Positions 40,519-50,731 of a DNA stretch of 64,000 bases are shown piece by piece. The stretch's first letter is position 1; the number at the start of each line of letters is the position of its first letter. The notes beneath the pieces are model-generated. The model was not told the origin of the DNA and searched no databases. It saw only the letters and a program-made list of their open reading frames with translations. The DNA is from Bartonella ancashensis (lineage in GTDB: Bacteria > Pseudomonadota > Alphaproteobacteria > Rhizobiales > Rhizobiaceae): the NCBI RefSeq assembly GCF_001281405.1, contig NZ_CP010401.1:706001-770000 (forward strand), read 5' to 3'. The position numbers were made by a program, and so were the translations under genes.

Positions 40519-40529
40519 TGGTGCCCAGA
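40519..40529 (+). repeat. Right attachment site in tRNA-Leu
   Basis: TGGTGCCCAGA on the plus strand is the complement of the tRNA 3' end including CCA; identical to 19007-19017. Confidence 0.6.
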
Positions 40530-40603
40530 AGAGGATTCGAACCTCCACACCTTGCGGTACAGGTACCTGAAACCTGCGCGTCTACCTATTCCGCCATCTG
40601 GGC
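40519..40603 (-). tRNA. tRNA-Leu (anticodon CAG)
   Basis: Class II cloverleaf of 85 nt with CCA encoded: 5' GCCCAGA pairs with TCTGGGC, then ACCA. The anticodon stem CAGGT/ACCTG encloses TTCAGGT, anticodon CAG. T arm GAGGTTCGAATCCTC. Its 3' end is the attachment site of the phage-like element, and the gene is intact after integration. Confidence 0.95.
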
Positions 40604-40612
40604 AGTAGCAGT

Positions 40613-41347
40613 CTATCTAAGCTTAGGGCGTACATCTGTCAATGATATTATAAAGAGTGTAAAAAAATTATAAGAGCATTGAAAATATGAAATTAAACAG
40701 TCTAGAATCCATGGTAATTTTGATAACCTAACCAGTGATGATTTTTTTGATGAAATTGTGGAGTCTTCGTTTAGTTCGTATACAATGGGAATGCCGGTTG
40801 CTAATTCGCGAGATATAATTTCCTCACTGTTCAGCCCCTCGAGTGCCATAATGAGAGCACGCAGGGAGTTGCCATGAGCCACAATCAGAACAGTATTTGA
40901 GCGTAGAACGTGTGGTTGGATATGGTAGAAATAGTAAGGCCAGACACGTGCTCCGGTATCGCGTAGGCTTTCTCCATTTGGAGGAGCGATAGTGTAAGAG
41001 CGACGCCAGGTTTGTACCTGTTCTTCGCCCCACTGTTGACGAGCGTAATCTTTATTCAATCCTGATAAATCACCATAATCACGCTCGTTTAACGCTGAGT
41101 TTTTTATTAGTTTTAGGGAAGATTGTCCCATTTGTTTTAAAATATGTTGGGCAGTTTTTTGTGCACGTTGTAAGGAAGATGTATAAGCTATGTTAAATTT
41201 CAATCCTTCTTTTTTAAGGTTTATTCCTGCTGCAATTGCTTCCATACGACCTTTTTCTGTCAAATCTGGATCTCTCCAACCTGTGAAAAGATTTTTGGTA
41301 TTCCATTCACTTTGTCCATGACGGACCAGTACGAGTGTGCGTCCCAT
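40613..41347 (-). CDS. gpmA: 2,3-bisphosphoglycerate-dependent phosphoglycerate mutase
   Basis: 244 residues. The phosphohistidine motif VRHGQSEWN (His10), the [13 protein letters not shown] loop and the second active-site histidine in [10 protein letters not shown] are intact. It interconverts 2- and 3-phosphoglycerate. Family members in this group end near residue 206; here about 38 further, partly hydrophobic residues ([18 protein letters not shown]) follow, probably through loss of the original stop. The 3' end is 10 bases from tRNA-Leu. Confidence 0.92.
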   Translation of the reverse strand: MGRTLVLVRHGQSEWNTKNLFTGWRDPDLTEKGRMEAIAAGINLKKEGLKFNIAYTSSLQRAQKTAQHILKQMGQSSLKLIKNSALNERDYGDLSGLNKDYARQQWGEEQVQTWRRSYTIAPPNGESLRDTGARVWPYYFYHIQPHVLRSNTVLIVAHGNSLRALIMALEGLNSEEIISRELATGIPIVYELNEDSTISSKKSSLVRLSKLPWILDCLISYFQCSYNFFTLFIISLTDVRPKLR

Positions 41348-41372
41348 TTGTGCATTTCCTGTAATATTAAGC

Positions 41373-42176
41373 TTAATTATTGAGCCCTAAGACATCAAGC
41401 ATTGAGTAAAGGCCATGTTTGTGATTCTTTGCCCATAACGCTGCTTTAAATGCACCGTTAGCAAAAATGGAACGTTCTTGCGCTGAGTGTGAAAAAACAA
41501 TGCGTTCATTTAAGCCTGCGAAAATTACGCTATGGTCACCAATTACTGTTCCACCTCGGAGACATGCAAAACCGATACTTCCTTTTTTTCGTTTACCTGT
41601 ATAATTATTGCGGTGAACACTTATTTCGTTGAGTACAGCATTTTGTCCTTTTGCCGCTGCATTGCCAAGAAGGAGGGCTGTTCCAGAAGGGGCATCAATT
41701 TTTTGAGAGTGATGCATTTCACAAATTTCAATGTCAAAATCATGGGATTTTAACACATAAGCCGCTTTTTTTATAAAGCTAGCCAAAATGTTAATACCAA
41801 GGCTCATATTTTCTGATTTGACAATAGTTGTATGTTGAGCAAAAGATTCAATTTGTGCTTCTTCTTCTTTGCTAAATCCAGTTGTTCCAATAATATGAAC
41901 AAGGCCTTTTTGAGCGGCATAACGAGCATAAGTGATAGTGGCTTGTGGTTGGGAAAAATCTAAAATACCTTCGGCATTAGAGAAAGCTTCTTCAAGATTA
42001 TCAGTAATATGTATTCCAAGGGGGGAAGAACCAGTGAGAATACTTGCGTCTTTTCCAACAAAATGGGATCTTTCACGTACGAGAACACCACTTAATTCTA
42101 CTGCTTTTGTATGTTGAAAAGCCGTAATGAGTTCACGTCCCATTTTTCCATTGGCACCAACAACAGAAAGGCGCAT
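41373..42176 (-). CDS. dapB: 4-hydroxy-tetrahydrodipicolinate reductase
   Basis: 267 residues. N-terminal dinucleotide-binding motif [11 protein letters not shown] and the catalytic segment [19 protein letters not shown] with its His-His and Lys are present. It reduces the aspartate-semialdehyde/pyruvate condensation product in lysine and diaminopimelate synthesis. Upstream of gpmA by 25 bases on the same strand, a pairing typical for Bartonella and Brucella. Confidence 0.95.
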   Translation of the reverse strand: MRLSVVGANGKMGRELITAFQHTKAVELSGVLVRERSHFVGKDASILTGSSPLGIHITDNLEEAFSNAEGILDFSQPQATITYARYAAQKGLVHIIGTTGFSKEEEAQIESFAQHTTIVKSENMSLGINILASFIKKAAYVLKSHDFDIEICEMHHSQKIDAPSGTALLLGNAAAKGQNAVLNEISVHRNNYTGKRKKGSIGFACLRGGTVIGDHSVIFAGLNERIVFSHSAQERSIFANGAFKAALWAKNHKHGLYSMLDVLGLNN

Positions 42177-42568
42177 GTCTTTACTCCTTATGAAATGTGC
42201 TTTTGCGTATAAGCAAAGTTTTTTCTTCTTTCCAATCAGCTTTTGAGCAATAAAATTAAGTTCTTCTCTTTGTTTAATTGTCTATTTCATAGGTTTTAGC
42301 CAGAAAATGCTGACTGCTATTGAAAAACAATAAGCTCTTATACAGGGATAATAAGTGTTTTCAAATCACTAGGTTGAGATATTGCAAAGTTCTTGTTCAT
42401 ATTATCTGTAATATCGAGCGATAGAATTTTACCAACGTAATTGAATTTCACTGGAGAGTATATACAATTCGTGAAATTATTTAGTGTCTAAAAAATCGAG
42501 AGTAAGATTTTTAAAATTTTTGATACAAGAAAAGATAGTTGTGTAATAATATCTGCAAATAGACTTTT
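42177..42568. other. Spacer between the GST gene and dapB
   Basis: About 390 AT-rich bases; holds the dapB-gpmA promoter presumably. No gene, RNA or repeat recognised. Confidence 0.35.
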
Positions 42569-43261
42569 TTAAAAATCAAGATCGGTATAGTGAGAACTTG
42601 GTGTAATGCCTCTAACACGGTCAGCTAGAAGAGAACGGAAAGAAGGACGTGATTTGATTCGTGTATACCACTCTCGAACAGCAGGGAACTTTTCCCAGTC
42701 GATTTCTCCTAGAAAATCAAGAACAGATATGGAGGCTGCGGCTGCTAGATCTGCATAGGACAGTCTGGAACCAGCTAGCCAATCACGGGAGACACAGAGC
42801 CAATTTAGATAGTTCATATGTGGTGGAATATTGGCTCGTGCAGTACGTAGAATTTGAGAGTTAGGTGCACCACCACCGATATCTATTGGCATCTCACGTT
42901 TGTGGATTCGTTCTCGGACAATATAACGCGTTGCTTCACTATCCAATTTGTTTAAAAACCAGCAATTGAGACGGCGTACTTCGGAACGCTCTAGAGGATT
43001 CTCAGGGAAAAAACGTTTTTCTCGCCTTAAACTACCATATATCTCATCCAGGTATTCATAAATAACAGTAGCACCTGATAATGGTACTTCTCGTTCGTCC
43101 AAGAGAACAGGCAAATCTCCGGCTGGATTAAGAGCAAGAAATTCAGGTCTTCTCGCCCATTCATATTCTTCAATAAGATGAGTGGCGATTCCGAATTCTT
43201 CTAAAATAAGACGAATAAAGCGAGATGGAACAGATAGAGGATGATGAAACAGTGTTAGCAT
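42569..43261 (-). CDS. Glutathione S-transferase family protein
   Basis: 230 residues. Thioredoxin-like N-terminal domain (TLFHHPLSVPSRFIRLILEE, then PAGDLPVLLDEREVPLSGAT) and all-helical C-terminal domain with WLAGSRLSYADLAAAASI. Such GSTs occur in rhizobia as stress or maleylacetoacetate-isomerase-like enzymes; the substrate is unknown. Stands alone with spacers on both sides. Confidence 0.85.
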   Translation of the reverse strand: MLTLFHHPLSVPSRFIRLILEEFGIATHLIEEYEWARRPEFLALNPAGDLPVLLDEREVPLSGATVIYEYLDEIYGSLRREKRFFPENPLERSEVRRLNCWFLNKLDSEATRYIVRERIHKREMPIDIGGGAPNSQILRTARANIPPHMNYLNWLCVSRDWLAGSRLSYADLAAAASISVLDFLGEIDWEKFPAVREWYTRIKSRPSFRSLLADRVRGITPSSHYTDLDF

Positions 43262-43392
43262 GTTTATGAATATGAAAAAAATTCGTAAGCCGTTTAAGGT
43301 AAGAGAACCTTATACGAAAGTGCTGTTAAAAGAACAAGATTATTAAAAATAGCTCATAAGTTATACTTAACAATAGGTTAATAAAAAATATT

Positions 43393-44040
43393 CTACCACA
43401 TAACTGCTTGTAAGATAGCAGAACGTAGTTCCTCTAGGCCGAGAGATTTTTCTGCAGAAGTTGCAAGCAATTCAGGGTAAGCTGCGGGACGCTTAAGAAT
43501 ACGTATTTTTGAAGTTATCATTAATTTTTCCAACATATTTGGTTTGATTTTATCACTTTTTGTGAGAACAACTTGATAGGAAACAGCTGCTTTATCAAGA
43601 AGGTCAAGAACATATTCATCATTCTTTTTAATTCCATGCCGTGAATCGATCAAAATATAAACGCGTTTCAGTGTTGTGCGACCTCGCAAATAACTAAAGG
43701 TCAAATTTGTCCAGCTATCAACTAGATTCTTAGGAGCTTTCGCAAAACCATATCCTGGCATGTCGACCAATGCCATAGGAGGGGTATCTCCTTCTTTCTG
43801 ATTGAAACCATCCGGAACAAAATAATTCAGTTCTTGAGTTCTTCCTGGTGTATTTGAGGTACGTGCGAGGCCCTTTTTCTTGACGAGCGCGTTAATTAAA
43901 GAAGATTTCCCAACATTAGAGCGTCCTGCAAAAGCAATTTCTGGTGGTTTTTCAGGAGGTAGAAATTGTATTGCAGGTACACCACGAATAAAAATCCAGT
44001 TACGGGAAAAAATTCCAGAAAATGCAGAAGATTGTGTCAT
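43393..44040 (-). CDS. engB: Ribosome biogenesis GTPase EngB (YihA/YsxC)
   Basis: 215 residues. G1 GRSNVGKSS (39-47), G3 DMPGYGFA, G4 TKSDK are in order. Involved in large ribosomal subunit assembly. Its first 41 bases overlap the end of yidC, suggesting coupling. The order rpmH-rnpA-yidC-engB is the usual alphaproteobacterial one. Confidence 0.94.
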   Translation of the reverse strand: MTQSSAFSGIFSRNWIFIRGVPAIQFLPPEKPPEIAFAGRSNVGKSSLINALVKKKGLARTSNTPGRTQELNYFVPDGFNQKEGDTPPMALVDMPGYGFAKAPKNLVDSWTNLTFSYLRGRTTLKRVYILIDSRHGIKKNDEYVLDLLDKAAVSYQVVLTKSDKIKPNMLEKLMITSKIRILKRPAAYPELLATSAEKSLGLEELRSAILQAVMW

Positions 44041-45874
44041 TGACGCATGTCTTCTTTAGTTTTTTTCTCAAAAGAATTTTAAGATTGTCAAAAAGCTCAA
44101 TTTTTATTCCCTGACGTTTCATCATAATACTCTGCTGGATAATCGATAATACGTTGTTCCAGGCCCAATAAATTACAAGACCAGCTGGGAAAGATGCTAG
44201 CATAAAAGTAAAAATAACTGGCATCCACATAAAGAGCGCAGCTTGAATTGGATCTGGAGAGGTTGGATTCATGCGCATTTGCAAAAACATTGTTATACCC
44301 ATGATTAGAGGCCATGCTCCAAGCATCAGGAATGATGGTACCGAGTAGGGCAGTAAACCAAATAAGTTGAAAATAGACGTCGGATCTGGTGCTGCCAAGT
44401 CCTTAATCCAACCAAAAAAGGGAGCATGCCTCATTTCAATGGTAATATAAAGGACCTTATAAAGCGCAAAAAATATTGGAAATTGAATAAAAAGCGGCAA
44501 ACATCCCGCAAGAGGGTTAATTTTTCTAGTTTTGTACAATTCTATCATTTCTTGCTGTTGTCGAGCTTTATCATCGGCATATTTTTCTTTGATTTCTTGC
44601 ATAATTGGCTGCAAAAGTTTTATTTTTGCCATAGACGTGTAAGACTTGTTTGCAAGGGGAAACATTACAACCTTTAGGAGAACTGTAATTAAAAGGATAG
44701 CCACTCCAAAGTTACCTGTTTGTTGGTAGAGCATGTGTATAAGAGAAAACATTGGTTTTGTAATGAAATCAAACCAACCCCAATCAATTAAGAGAGCAAA
44801 CTTTTTAATACCTAATTCGTTTTGATAACGATTGATGATGCCAACTTCTTTAGCACCTGCAAAGAAACGATTCACAATTTTTTTTGTTTCATTTGGTTGA
44901 ATAGTTAAGGGTGCACTTTGCAGATCTGATTGATAATGGGTGCTCAGTCGATCAAAATAGACAAAACGGCTTGTATATTCCTCATTTTGTGGGGGGATAA
45001 CTGCTGCAGCCCAGTATTTGTCAGTTATACCAATCCATCCCCCTGTAATTTTAGAGAAGACAATACTTTTTTGGTTATTGTTAGGGTTAGGATTCAATTC
45101 TGATAAAGCTTTATATGTTTCTGTTTTTAGTGAATCACCTGCAATGGCAATCATACCTTCATGAAGCAAAAAAGTTGCATTGGTGTGTTCTGGCGGAGCT
45201 GCACGTGTAACTCGAGCATAAGACGAAAGCCTTACAGGATTACTGCTTTTATTACTAACAGAGTCCTCGATCGTGAACATGTAATGTTCATCAACAAAAA
45301 GGGTGCGACGAAAAATTTGTCCTCGTCCATTATCATAGACCAAAGTAACAGGTGTTGAAGGGGTTAAAACTGTATTATCACTTTCTATTTGCCATTGTGT
45401 ATCTGATTGTGGCAAGGAATTTTGCGGTAAAGACGAACTTGTAAAACCAAATTCAGCAAGATAAGTTTCCGTAAATCCGTGAGGGTTAAGTAAGGTAACT
45501 TGCGGTGATGTTTCATAAACCGTGAGATAATATTTTTTCAGCAATAGATCGTCAAATTGTGCGCCAACGAGGTTAATAGAACCATCAAGTTTGTTGGTTT
45601 TAATCATAACACGATTTGTTTTTGCCAACTTCTTTTGACGATTTTCCGGTGTCATTGTATGGCTATGAGGAGATTCTGATTTATTCATCAGCGTATTATC
45701 AGAAGAATCTGTCTGAGAAGCTGGAATTTCTGAATTTTTCTGTGACAGTTGCTGAGCAACCATTCGCGCCTGTTGTATTTTTTGCTGTTGGGGAACGACG
45801 TATAAAAAATGCCATGCAATGAAAACAATAAAGGATAATCCAATGGCGATAAAGAAGTTACGATTATATTCCAT
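44000..45874 (-). CDS. yidC: Membrane protein insertase YidC
   Basis: 624 residues. N-terminal membrane anchor (residues 8-27), large periplasmic beta domain, then the conserved insertase core with five membrane helices ([59 protein letters not shown]). Inserts proteins with or without SecYEG. The end extends about 14 codons into engB ([15 protein letters not shown]), an overlap that may be due to loss of the ancestral stop. Confidence 0.95.
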   Translation of the reverse strand: MEYNRNFFIAIGLSFIVFIAWHFLYVVPQQQKIQQARMVAQQLSQKNSEIPASQTDSSDNTLMNKSESPHSHTMTPENRQKKLAKTNRVMIKTNKLDGSINLVGAQFDDLLLKKYYLTVYETSPQVTLLNPHGFTETYLAEFGFTSSSLPQNSLPQSDTQWQIESDNTVLTPSTPVTLVYDNGRGQIFRRTLFVDEHYMFTIEDSVSNKSSNPVRLSSYARVTRAAPPEHTNATFLLHEGMIAIAGDSLKTETYKALSELNPNPNNNQKSIVFSKITGGWIGITDKYWAAAVIPPQNEEYTSRFVYFDRLSTHYQSDLQSAPLTIQPNETKKIVNRFFAGAKEVGIINRYQNELGIKKFALLIDWGWFDFITKPMFSLIHMLYQQTGNFGVAILLITVLLKVVMFPLANKSYTSMAKIKLLQPIMQEIKEKYADDKARQQQEMIELYKTRKINPLAGCLPLFIQFPIFFALYKVLYITIEMRHAPFFGWIKDLAAPDPTSIFNLFGLLPYSVPSFLMLGAWPLIMGITMFLQMRMNPTSPDPIQAALFMWMPVIFTFMLASFPAGLVIYWAWNNVLSIIQQSIMMKRQGIKIELFDNLKILLRKKLKKTCVNDTIFCIFWNFFP

Positions 45875-46268
45875 TTGTACTACCTTCTGTCATCTTTTTT
45901 GCTTTTAATTTTACTAACCGGCCGAGTTCGCTGATCAGGAGCGTGAAAGGTGCATAAAGCACACCAGTGCGAGCTACAATAACATAGTCAGTTCCCGCTT
46001 CCATATTATCTGCCACTCCAATCCGAACCGCTTCGCGTAGACGCCTTTTAATACGATTGCGTTTAACAGCATTGCCATTTTTTCGTGTTACAGTAAACCC
46101 TACGCGCGCACCAAGAAAGTTAGGAACGTTTTTTTCTGTTTCACAGGATTTAACTTCAAGTTCGCGGGATTTAACTTCAAGCAAGAATAAAGGACTACGT
46201 CGTTTTTCTCCTGTACGAACGGCCAAAAAGTCAGCTCTTTTTCGAATTCTACAGGTTTTTTTCTTCAT
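45864..46268 (-). CDS. rnpA: Ribonuclease P protein component
   Basis: 134 residues. The conserved basic block [16 protein letters not shown] (about 67-82) and [11 protein letters not shown] identify RnpA. A short internal repeat [14 protein letters not shown] (residues 31-44) comes from a 21-base tandem duplication near 46148-46190, an insertion relative to most family members. Assists the RNase P RNA in tRNA 5' processing. Overlaps the yidC start by 11 bases. Confidence 0.93.
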   Translation of the reverse strand: MKKKTCRIRKRADFLAVRTGEKRRSPLFLLEVKSRELEVKSCETEKNVPNFLGARVGFTVTRKNGNAVKRNRIKRRLREAVRIGVADNMEAGTDYVIVARTGVLYAPFTLLISELGRLVKLKAKKMTEGSTNGI

Positions 46269-46391
46269 GAAAGATGCTTCATTGCTTCACCAAACTTGGG
46301 ACAACAGATCGCAGATAACCAAAGCTTTGCAGCAAGGATCCTGTAGACAAGAAAATAGACAACATTAGATCTGTTGCTAAAACTCAAAAAT

Positions 46392-46526
46392 TCAAGCAGA
46401 CAGCCTTTTACGCCCACGAAGGCGTCTAGCTGCAATGATTTTACGACCGCTAGCCGTTGCCATACGGGCACGAAATCCATGGCGACGCTTACGGACAAGT
46501 CTGGAGGGTTGGTAAGTACGTTTCAT
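46392..46526 (-). CDS. rpmH: Large ribosomal subunit protein bL34
   Basis: 44 residues, [20 protein letters not shown] followed by [20 protein letters not shown] and RLSA, the complete bL34. It heads the rpmH-rnpA-yidC-engB run; 123 bases separate it from rnpA. Short, and easily hidden by longer meaningless frames on the other strand. Confidence 0.97.
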   Translation of the reverse strand: MKRTYQPSRLVRKRRHGFRARMATASGRKIIAARRLRGRKRLSA

Positions 46527-47057
46527 TGTGCGGGCCCTTCTTGGTTCTACGGTACAAAATGCACCAGATGAACAATTCTCATTTAACTGAAGATCTAAGA
46601 ATTCACCACTCTATCAAGAAAAACATAAAAAAGTCAATCTTAGATTAGCCGTTTGCTCTTCGAATGTGAATTGTTTTTAAATATCAAATTTTTAGTGATA
46701 GTAGACTAAATAATAAAAGCTTTTTAGCTGTGTTGCATTCTGAAACTCTCATTTTATGTTTGAGTAATTTGGAAAGAAGATTCTCAAATAGCAGTAAAAT
46801 TTTAGGATAAATGTGCAAGAGTACTATAGAGCACTATTAAGTGGTTATTATATTGTCATTTCAATAATTAAATAAAAGCAATTATTGCAGGAATGTGTTA
46901 AGTATCTCAATAAAATTATAGTGCGGTGAGATTTGCGTAAACTTATGTTTTTGAAACTGACTTTTGAGAAAAGAAGAGAAGCATTAAGAATTATTGATCT
47001 CAGTTATTTCGGCTTGTATCGCTCTATTTTGGGAAATTTTTGTGTCAAAGAGAGGAA
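46527..47057. other. Divergent spacer between rpmH and mrp
   Basis: About 530 AT-rich bases. Must contain promoters for both directions; no DnaA-box cluster, gene or RNA is evident. Confidence 0.4.
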
Positions 47058-48155
47058 ATGAGAGTGGGCTCTATCACAGCTGAGATCATCCGCGAAAGGC
47101 TGCGTCAAGTCAAAGGGCCAGATTGTGACAGCGATATTGTATCGCTGGGGCTTCTTTCAGATATATTTATTGCTGATGGCAAGGTTTTCTTTTCTATCAC
47201 AATTCCTAATGGACGTGCGCAAGAATTTGAACCATTACGCTGTGCTGCTGAAAAAGCAGTTAATGACTTAGAGGGAATTAGAGCGGTTGTTGTAACGTTA
47301 ACGGCAGAAAAGGAACCTAAAGTATCTTCTCAAGGGCATAAAGGTGCATTTGTCTCTAAGCCAGGGCGCAGAGGTGTCTTACCCACGAAAATGCCGATAG
47401 ATGGCGTACGTCATGTGATCGCCGTTGCTTCTGGGAAAGGTGGTGTTGGTAAATCGACAACAGCAATTAACATTGCCTTAGCACTACAAGATGCTGGTTT
47501 TAGGACGGGGTTGATGGATGCAGATATTTATGGTCCGTCTTTGCCGCGTTTGACAGGGCTTGTTAATAGAAAAGTGCAACAAATTGAGGGTAAAAAAATT
47601 CAACCTCTTAACAAGTTTGGCCTCCAATTAATGTCTATGGGTTTTTTGGTTGATGAAGAAAAGCCAATGGTATGGCGTGGTCCTATGGTGATGGCAGCTG
47701 TTACTCAATTTTTGAGAGATGTTGTATGGGGTCCTCTTGATATTTTAGTGATCGATCTACCCCCAGGGACAGGAGATGTACAATTAACGCTTTCTCAACA
47801 AGTTCAATTAACAGGAGCCTTAATTGTTTCTACGCCACAAGATCTCTCTTTGGTTGATGTACGCAAAGCGGTGGAGATGTTTATGAAAGTCGATATTCCT
47901 ATTTTAGGTTTTATTGAAAATATGAGCTATTTCATTGCACCTGATACAGGAAAACGCTACGACATTTTTGGTTATGGTGGTGTACGTATGGAAGCAGAAA
48001 ATCGTGGAATCCCTCTTTTGGCAGAGATTCCACTTGATGCTTCTTTACGGACCTCTTCAGATGAAGGTTTGCCAATTTTTATTGCTGATTTTGAGGGGAA
48101 AAATGCTGGACTCTACCGCTCAATTGTTCATAAAATCAGGGATAAATTTTTTTAA
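47058..48155 (+). CDS. mrp: Mrp/ApbC/NBP35-type iron-sulfur carrier ATPase
   Basis: 365 residues from the ATG at 47058; a TTG at 47040 and a GTG at 47064 are alternatives around AGAGAGGA. N-terminal DUF59/MIP18 domain (about 5-85), then a deviant Walker A GKGGVGKST (126-134) and DLPPGTGDVQL. It loads Fe-S clusters on target proteins. The CxxC pair found in many Mrp proteins (NMSxFxCPxC) is replaced by NMSYFIAPDTG, as in several alphaproteobacteria. Followed by pyrF. Confidence 0.9.
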   Translation: MRVGSITAEIIRERLRQVKGPDCDSDIVSLGLLSDIFIADGKVFFSITIPNGRAQEFEPLRCAAEKAVNDLEGIRAVVVTLTAEKEPKVSSQGHKGAFVSKPGRRGVLPTKMPIDGVRHVIAVASGKGGVGKSTTAINIALALQDAGFRTGLMDADIYGPSLPRLTGLVNRKVQQIEGKKIQPLNKFGLQLMSMGFLVDEEKPMVWRGPMVMAAVTQFLRDVVWGPLDILVIDLPPGTGDVQLTLSQQVQLTGALIVSTPQDLSLVDVRKAVEMFMKVDIPILGFIENMSYFIAPDTGKRYDIFGYGGVRMEAENRGIPLLAEIPLDASLRTSSDEGLPIFIADFEGKNAGLYRSIVHKIRDKFF

Positions 48156-48204
48156 TACGCATTTTGTAAAGAGAAGTAGTCTTAAATTATTATGAGGTAT
48201 TTAA

Positions 48205-48906
48205 ATGGTACCGGCGATGAATGATCGTCTCATTGTTGGGTTGGATGTTACAAGTGTTCAACAAGCAGAAAGATTGGTTTTACAATTAGGTGATTGCGTT
48301 CATATTTACAAAATAGGCTATCAGTTTGTTTTTTCCGGAGGGATGGGGTTCGTTCAAGAACTTATCCAGGCACGAAAAAAAGTATTCTTTGATATGAAAT
48401 TGTTGGATATTGATCATACCATTGCAAAAGCCGTAGAAAATATTGCAAAATTGGGTGTTTCAATGTTGACCATTCATGCTTATCCAACAGCAATGCAAGC
48501 GGCTGTTTCCGCTGCTAAGGGGAGTGATCTATGCTTGCTAGGTGTAACTGTGTTGACGTCTATGGATCAAGTTGATTTGTACAATGCTGGTTATAGAGAG
48601 AGTCCGAAAAATTTGGTTTTGAGAAGAGCTGAGCAAGCGCGTGAAATCGGAATGGGAGGTATCATTTCTTCTGCTCTTGAAGCGGAAGCCTTGAGGAAAA
48701 TTATTGGGACAGATATGGCGTTGGTTACACCGGGAATTCGTCCTATTGGGAGTGATAGAGGGGACCAAAAACGGATTATGACTCCAAAAGAAGCACTAAG
48801 TGCAGGTGCGAGCCATCTTGTGGTGGCGCGTCCAATCATTCAAGCAGATGATCCATTAGCTGCGACGAAGGAAATTTTAAAAGATATGGCAAGTTTTTCT
48901 GAATAA
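48205..48906 (+). CDS. pyrF: Orotidine 5'-phosphate decarboxylase
   Basis: 233 residues. Active-site signature [10 protein letters not shown] with D63, K65 and D68, plus TPGIRP and VARPI phosphate-binding segments. Catalyses the last step of UMP synthesis. GAGG about 12 bases upstream of the ATG at 48205; ATG 48217 is an alternative. Confidence 0.95.
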   Translation: MVPAMNDRLIVGLDVTSVQQAERLVLQLGDCVHIYKIGYQFVFSGGMGFVQELIQARKKVFFDMKLLDIDHTIAKAVENIAKLGVSMLTIHAYPTAMQAAVSAAKGSDLCLLGVTVLTSMDQVDLYNAGYRESPKNLVLRRAEQAREIGMGGIISSALEAEALRKIIGTDMALVTPGIRPIGSDRGDQKRIMTPKEALSAGASHLVVARPIIQADDPLAATKEILKDMASFSE

Positions 48907-48954
48907 TGATAAGAGAAAAGTGAGTAAAAAGGGTGTTTTATATAAAGGAAATGC

Positions 48955-49851
48955 ATGAGTGAGAAAGCGTATTTTATAGGTGCTCATGCTTACTCTACTC
49001 CGGTTGTAGAACCAGGGCTGTATCTGGTATCAACACCTATTGGTAATCTTTCTGATATCACAATCCGTGCTTTGCAAGTTCTTGCAGGGGCCGATATATT
49101 GGCTTGTGAAGATACACGAATAACACGTATTTTGTTGACACATTACGGAATTCAGAGAAGAATTTTTGTTTATCATGAATATAACGCTCAAAAGATGATT
49201 TCGAAGTTATTGGCGGCTTTAGCAAATCATCAATCCGTAGCTCTCGTGTCGGACGCAGGAACACCACTGATCTCAGATCCGGGGTTTCGATTGGTGGAGG
49301 AAGCGCGCAAAGAGGGGCATAGAGTTATTCCTATTCCTGGTGCTTCGGCTCTTTTAGCTTCCGTTGTTACCACAGGGCTTCCGACAGATAGTTTTTTCTT
49401 TGCAGGTTTTTTAAGTGCAAAGAAAAAGCAACGTCAAAAGCGATTGGAGCAATTGAAATCGATTCCTTCAACGTTGCTCTTCTATGAATCACCCCACCGT
49501 CTTGTAGAAAGTTTGCAGGATATGGTTGCTGTTTTCACAGCTAATCGGTCTGCTGCGGTTTGTCGCGAATTAACAAAGAAATTTGAGACAATAAATGTTT
49601 CTAATTTAGGAGATTTGCTTGAATATTATAGCAAACAGGAGCGCATACGTGGGGAGATTGTTGTTGTGATTGGAGGGGAAGCAACGGCTTCTTTGGATCC
49701 TATATGCTTTCAAGAAATTGATGATATGTTGCAGGAATTGGTTGCTAAGTATCCTGCAGCAAAAGCAGCTGCTTTAGCTGCAAAAAAAACAGATTTAAAA
49801 AAGCAGGAATTATTTCAAAGATTAATGTTTTTAAAAGGAAATAAAGTTTGA
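48955..49851 (+). CDS. rsmI: 16S rRNA 2'-O-ribose C1402 methyltransferase
   Basis: 298 residues. The tetrapyrrole-methylase-like fold shows [32 protein letters not shown] and IPGASALL. Methylates C1402 in the decoding centre. Starts after AAGGAAATGC and is followed 13 bases later by yraN, the usual rsmI-yraN pair. Confidence 0.95.
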   Translation: MSEKAYFIGAHAYSTPVVEPGLYLVSTPIGNLSDITIRALQVLAGADILACEDTRITRILLTHYGIQRRIFVYHEYNAQKMISKLLAALANHQSVALVSDAGTPLISDPGFRLVEEARKEGHRVIPIPGASALLASVVTTGLPTDSFFFAGFLSAKKKQRQKRLEQLKSIPSTLLFYESPHRLVESLQDMVAVFTANRSAAVCRELTKKFETINVSNLGDLLEYYSKQERIRGEIVVVIGGEATASLDPICFQEIDDMLQELVAKYPAAKAAALAAKKTDLKKQELFQRLMFLKGNKV

Positions 49852-49864
49852 TGAAGGAAGGGAC

Positions 49865-50233
49865 GTGATACAAAAAAAAGATAAGCAAAAGTTTTTTTAT
49901 CGAGGTATCCGTTCAGAAAAATGGGCAGCTTGGTGGTTACGTTTGAAGGGGTTTCACATTGTTGCAAGGCGTTTTAAAACAAAAAGTGGCGAAATTGATT
50001 TAATTGCTCGACGTGGCAATCTTGTTTTGATTGTTGAAGTTAAAGCACGTTCTACACTATCTGAAGCAATGATGGCCGTTAGCCGAATGAATGAGAGACG
50101 TATTAAGGCTGCGGCAGATGTTTGGTTAGCACAGCAAAAAGATTACGCTGCTTTATGTGTGCGCTTCGATTTCATTGCAATTTTGCCGTGGCGTTTACCA
50201 TATCATGTTTCAGGTTTCTTTGAGTCTCGTTAA
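49865..50233 (+). CDS. yraN: YraN family (UPF0102) nuclease-like protein
   Basis: 122 residues. [20 protein letters not shown] and KAR form the PD-(D/E)xK-like core (roughly residues 41-62). GTG start with AAGGAAGGGAC upstream. Predicted endonuclease-fold protein; role uncertain. Pairs with rsmI. Confidence 0.88.
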   Translation: MIQKKDKQKFFYRGIRSEKWAAWWLRLKGFHIVARRFKTKSGEIDLIARRGNLVLIVEVKARSTLSEAMMAVSRMNERRIKAAADVWLAQQKDYAALCVRFDFIAILPWRLPYHVSGFFESR

Positions 50234-50731
50234 GTTAGAACTTTTATGTTTCTTGAAAAAGAGAGAGATCGGAGAGCATCTCAATTTTATTTGCTAATAG
50301 AAAAAAGAAGTTTTTTGTGGATCTGATAGCGTGAGTAATAGTCAAAAGTTCACAGCACATTACTGACCATTTAGGAAGTATTTATTAGAGTTAATGTTGT
50401 GGTAGCGGACTGTGTATTTGTGAGAAATTTACCACTTTAATCATGTAGACTTGTAATCAACTGTGCAGTCGTACAAGAGATGAGAATAGCATGATGATTG
50501 AGAGCAAAACCCGCATTATATCATGATATTTGGTTAATTTATTCCAGAAGATTTTGTCATTATCTGCGGCATTTTCAGATATTGGGACAGTATTCACAAA
50601 AGTAGTTTTTTGAAGAAAAATAGTAGCAGGAATTCTTTTTATTTGTAGAGTTTGTTATTTAGGACTTTTGAGTTTTAAGTACAGTTAGATTGAAGTCTTT
50701 TTGTTTAAAGTAATGCAAGCGAGGATTAAAA
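50234..50731. other. Spacer between yraN and the proC-like gene
   Basis: About 500 bases, no supported gene or RNA. In many relatives a glutathione synthetase gene follows yraN; none is seen here. Confidence 0.35.

Larger units (their letters stand above)
19007..40529. mobile_element. Degenerate prophage / phage-plasmid-like integrative element in tRNA-Leu
   Basis: Bounded by TGGTGCCCAGA at 19007-19017 and 40519-40529; the right copy is the 3' end of an intact tRNA-Leu. Contents: integrase at the left end, recombination (ERF, broken YqaJ), SSB, XRE/Cro/S24 regulators, antirepressors and a lysis cassette next to the tRNA. I found no terminase, portal, capsid, tail or holliday-resolvase gene, so it cannot make its own particles. 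The middle third is dominated by toxin-antitoxin genes and short palindromic repeats. Flanking genes are ordinary chromosomal ones, supporting these limits. The exact ends are inferred from the short repeat. Confidence 0.7.

Noticed and set aside
19007..40529. Bartonella gene transfer agent locus
   Set aside because: No capsid, portal, terminase or tail gene in the interval; only lysis, recombination and regulation genes.
46265..46648. Several frames overlapping rpmH on both strands
   Set aside because: bL34 is unmistakable here; the other frames are shadows.
46527..47057. Chromosomal replication origin near rpmH
   Set aside because: rpmH-rnpA-yidC is an origin marker in some bacteria, but no dnaA, hemE or DnaA-box cluster is visible here.
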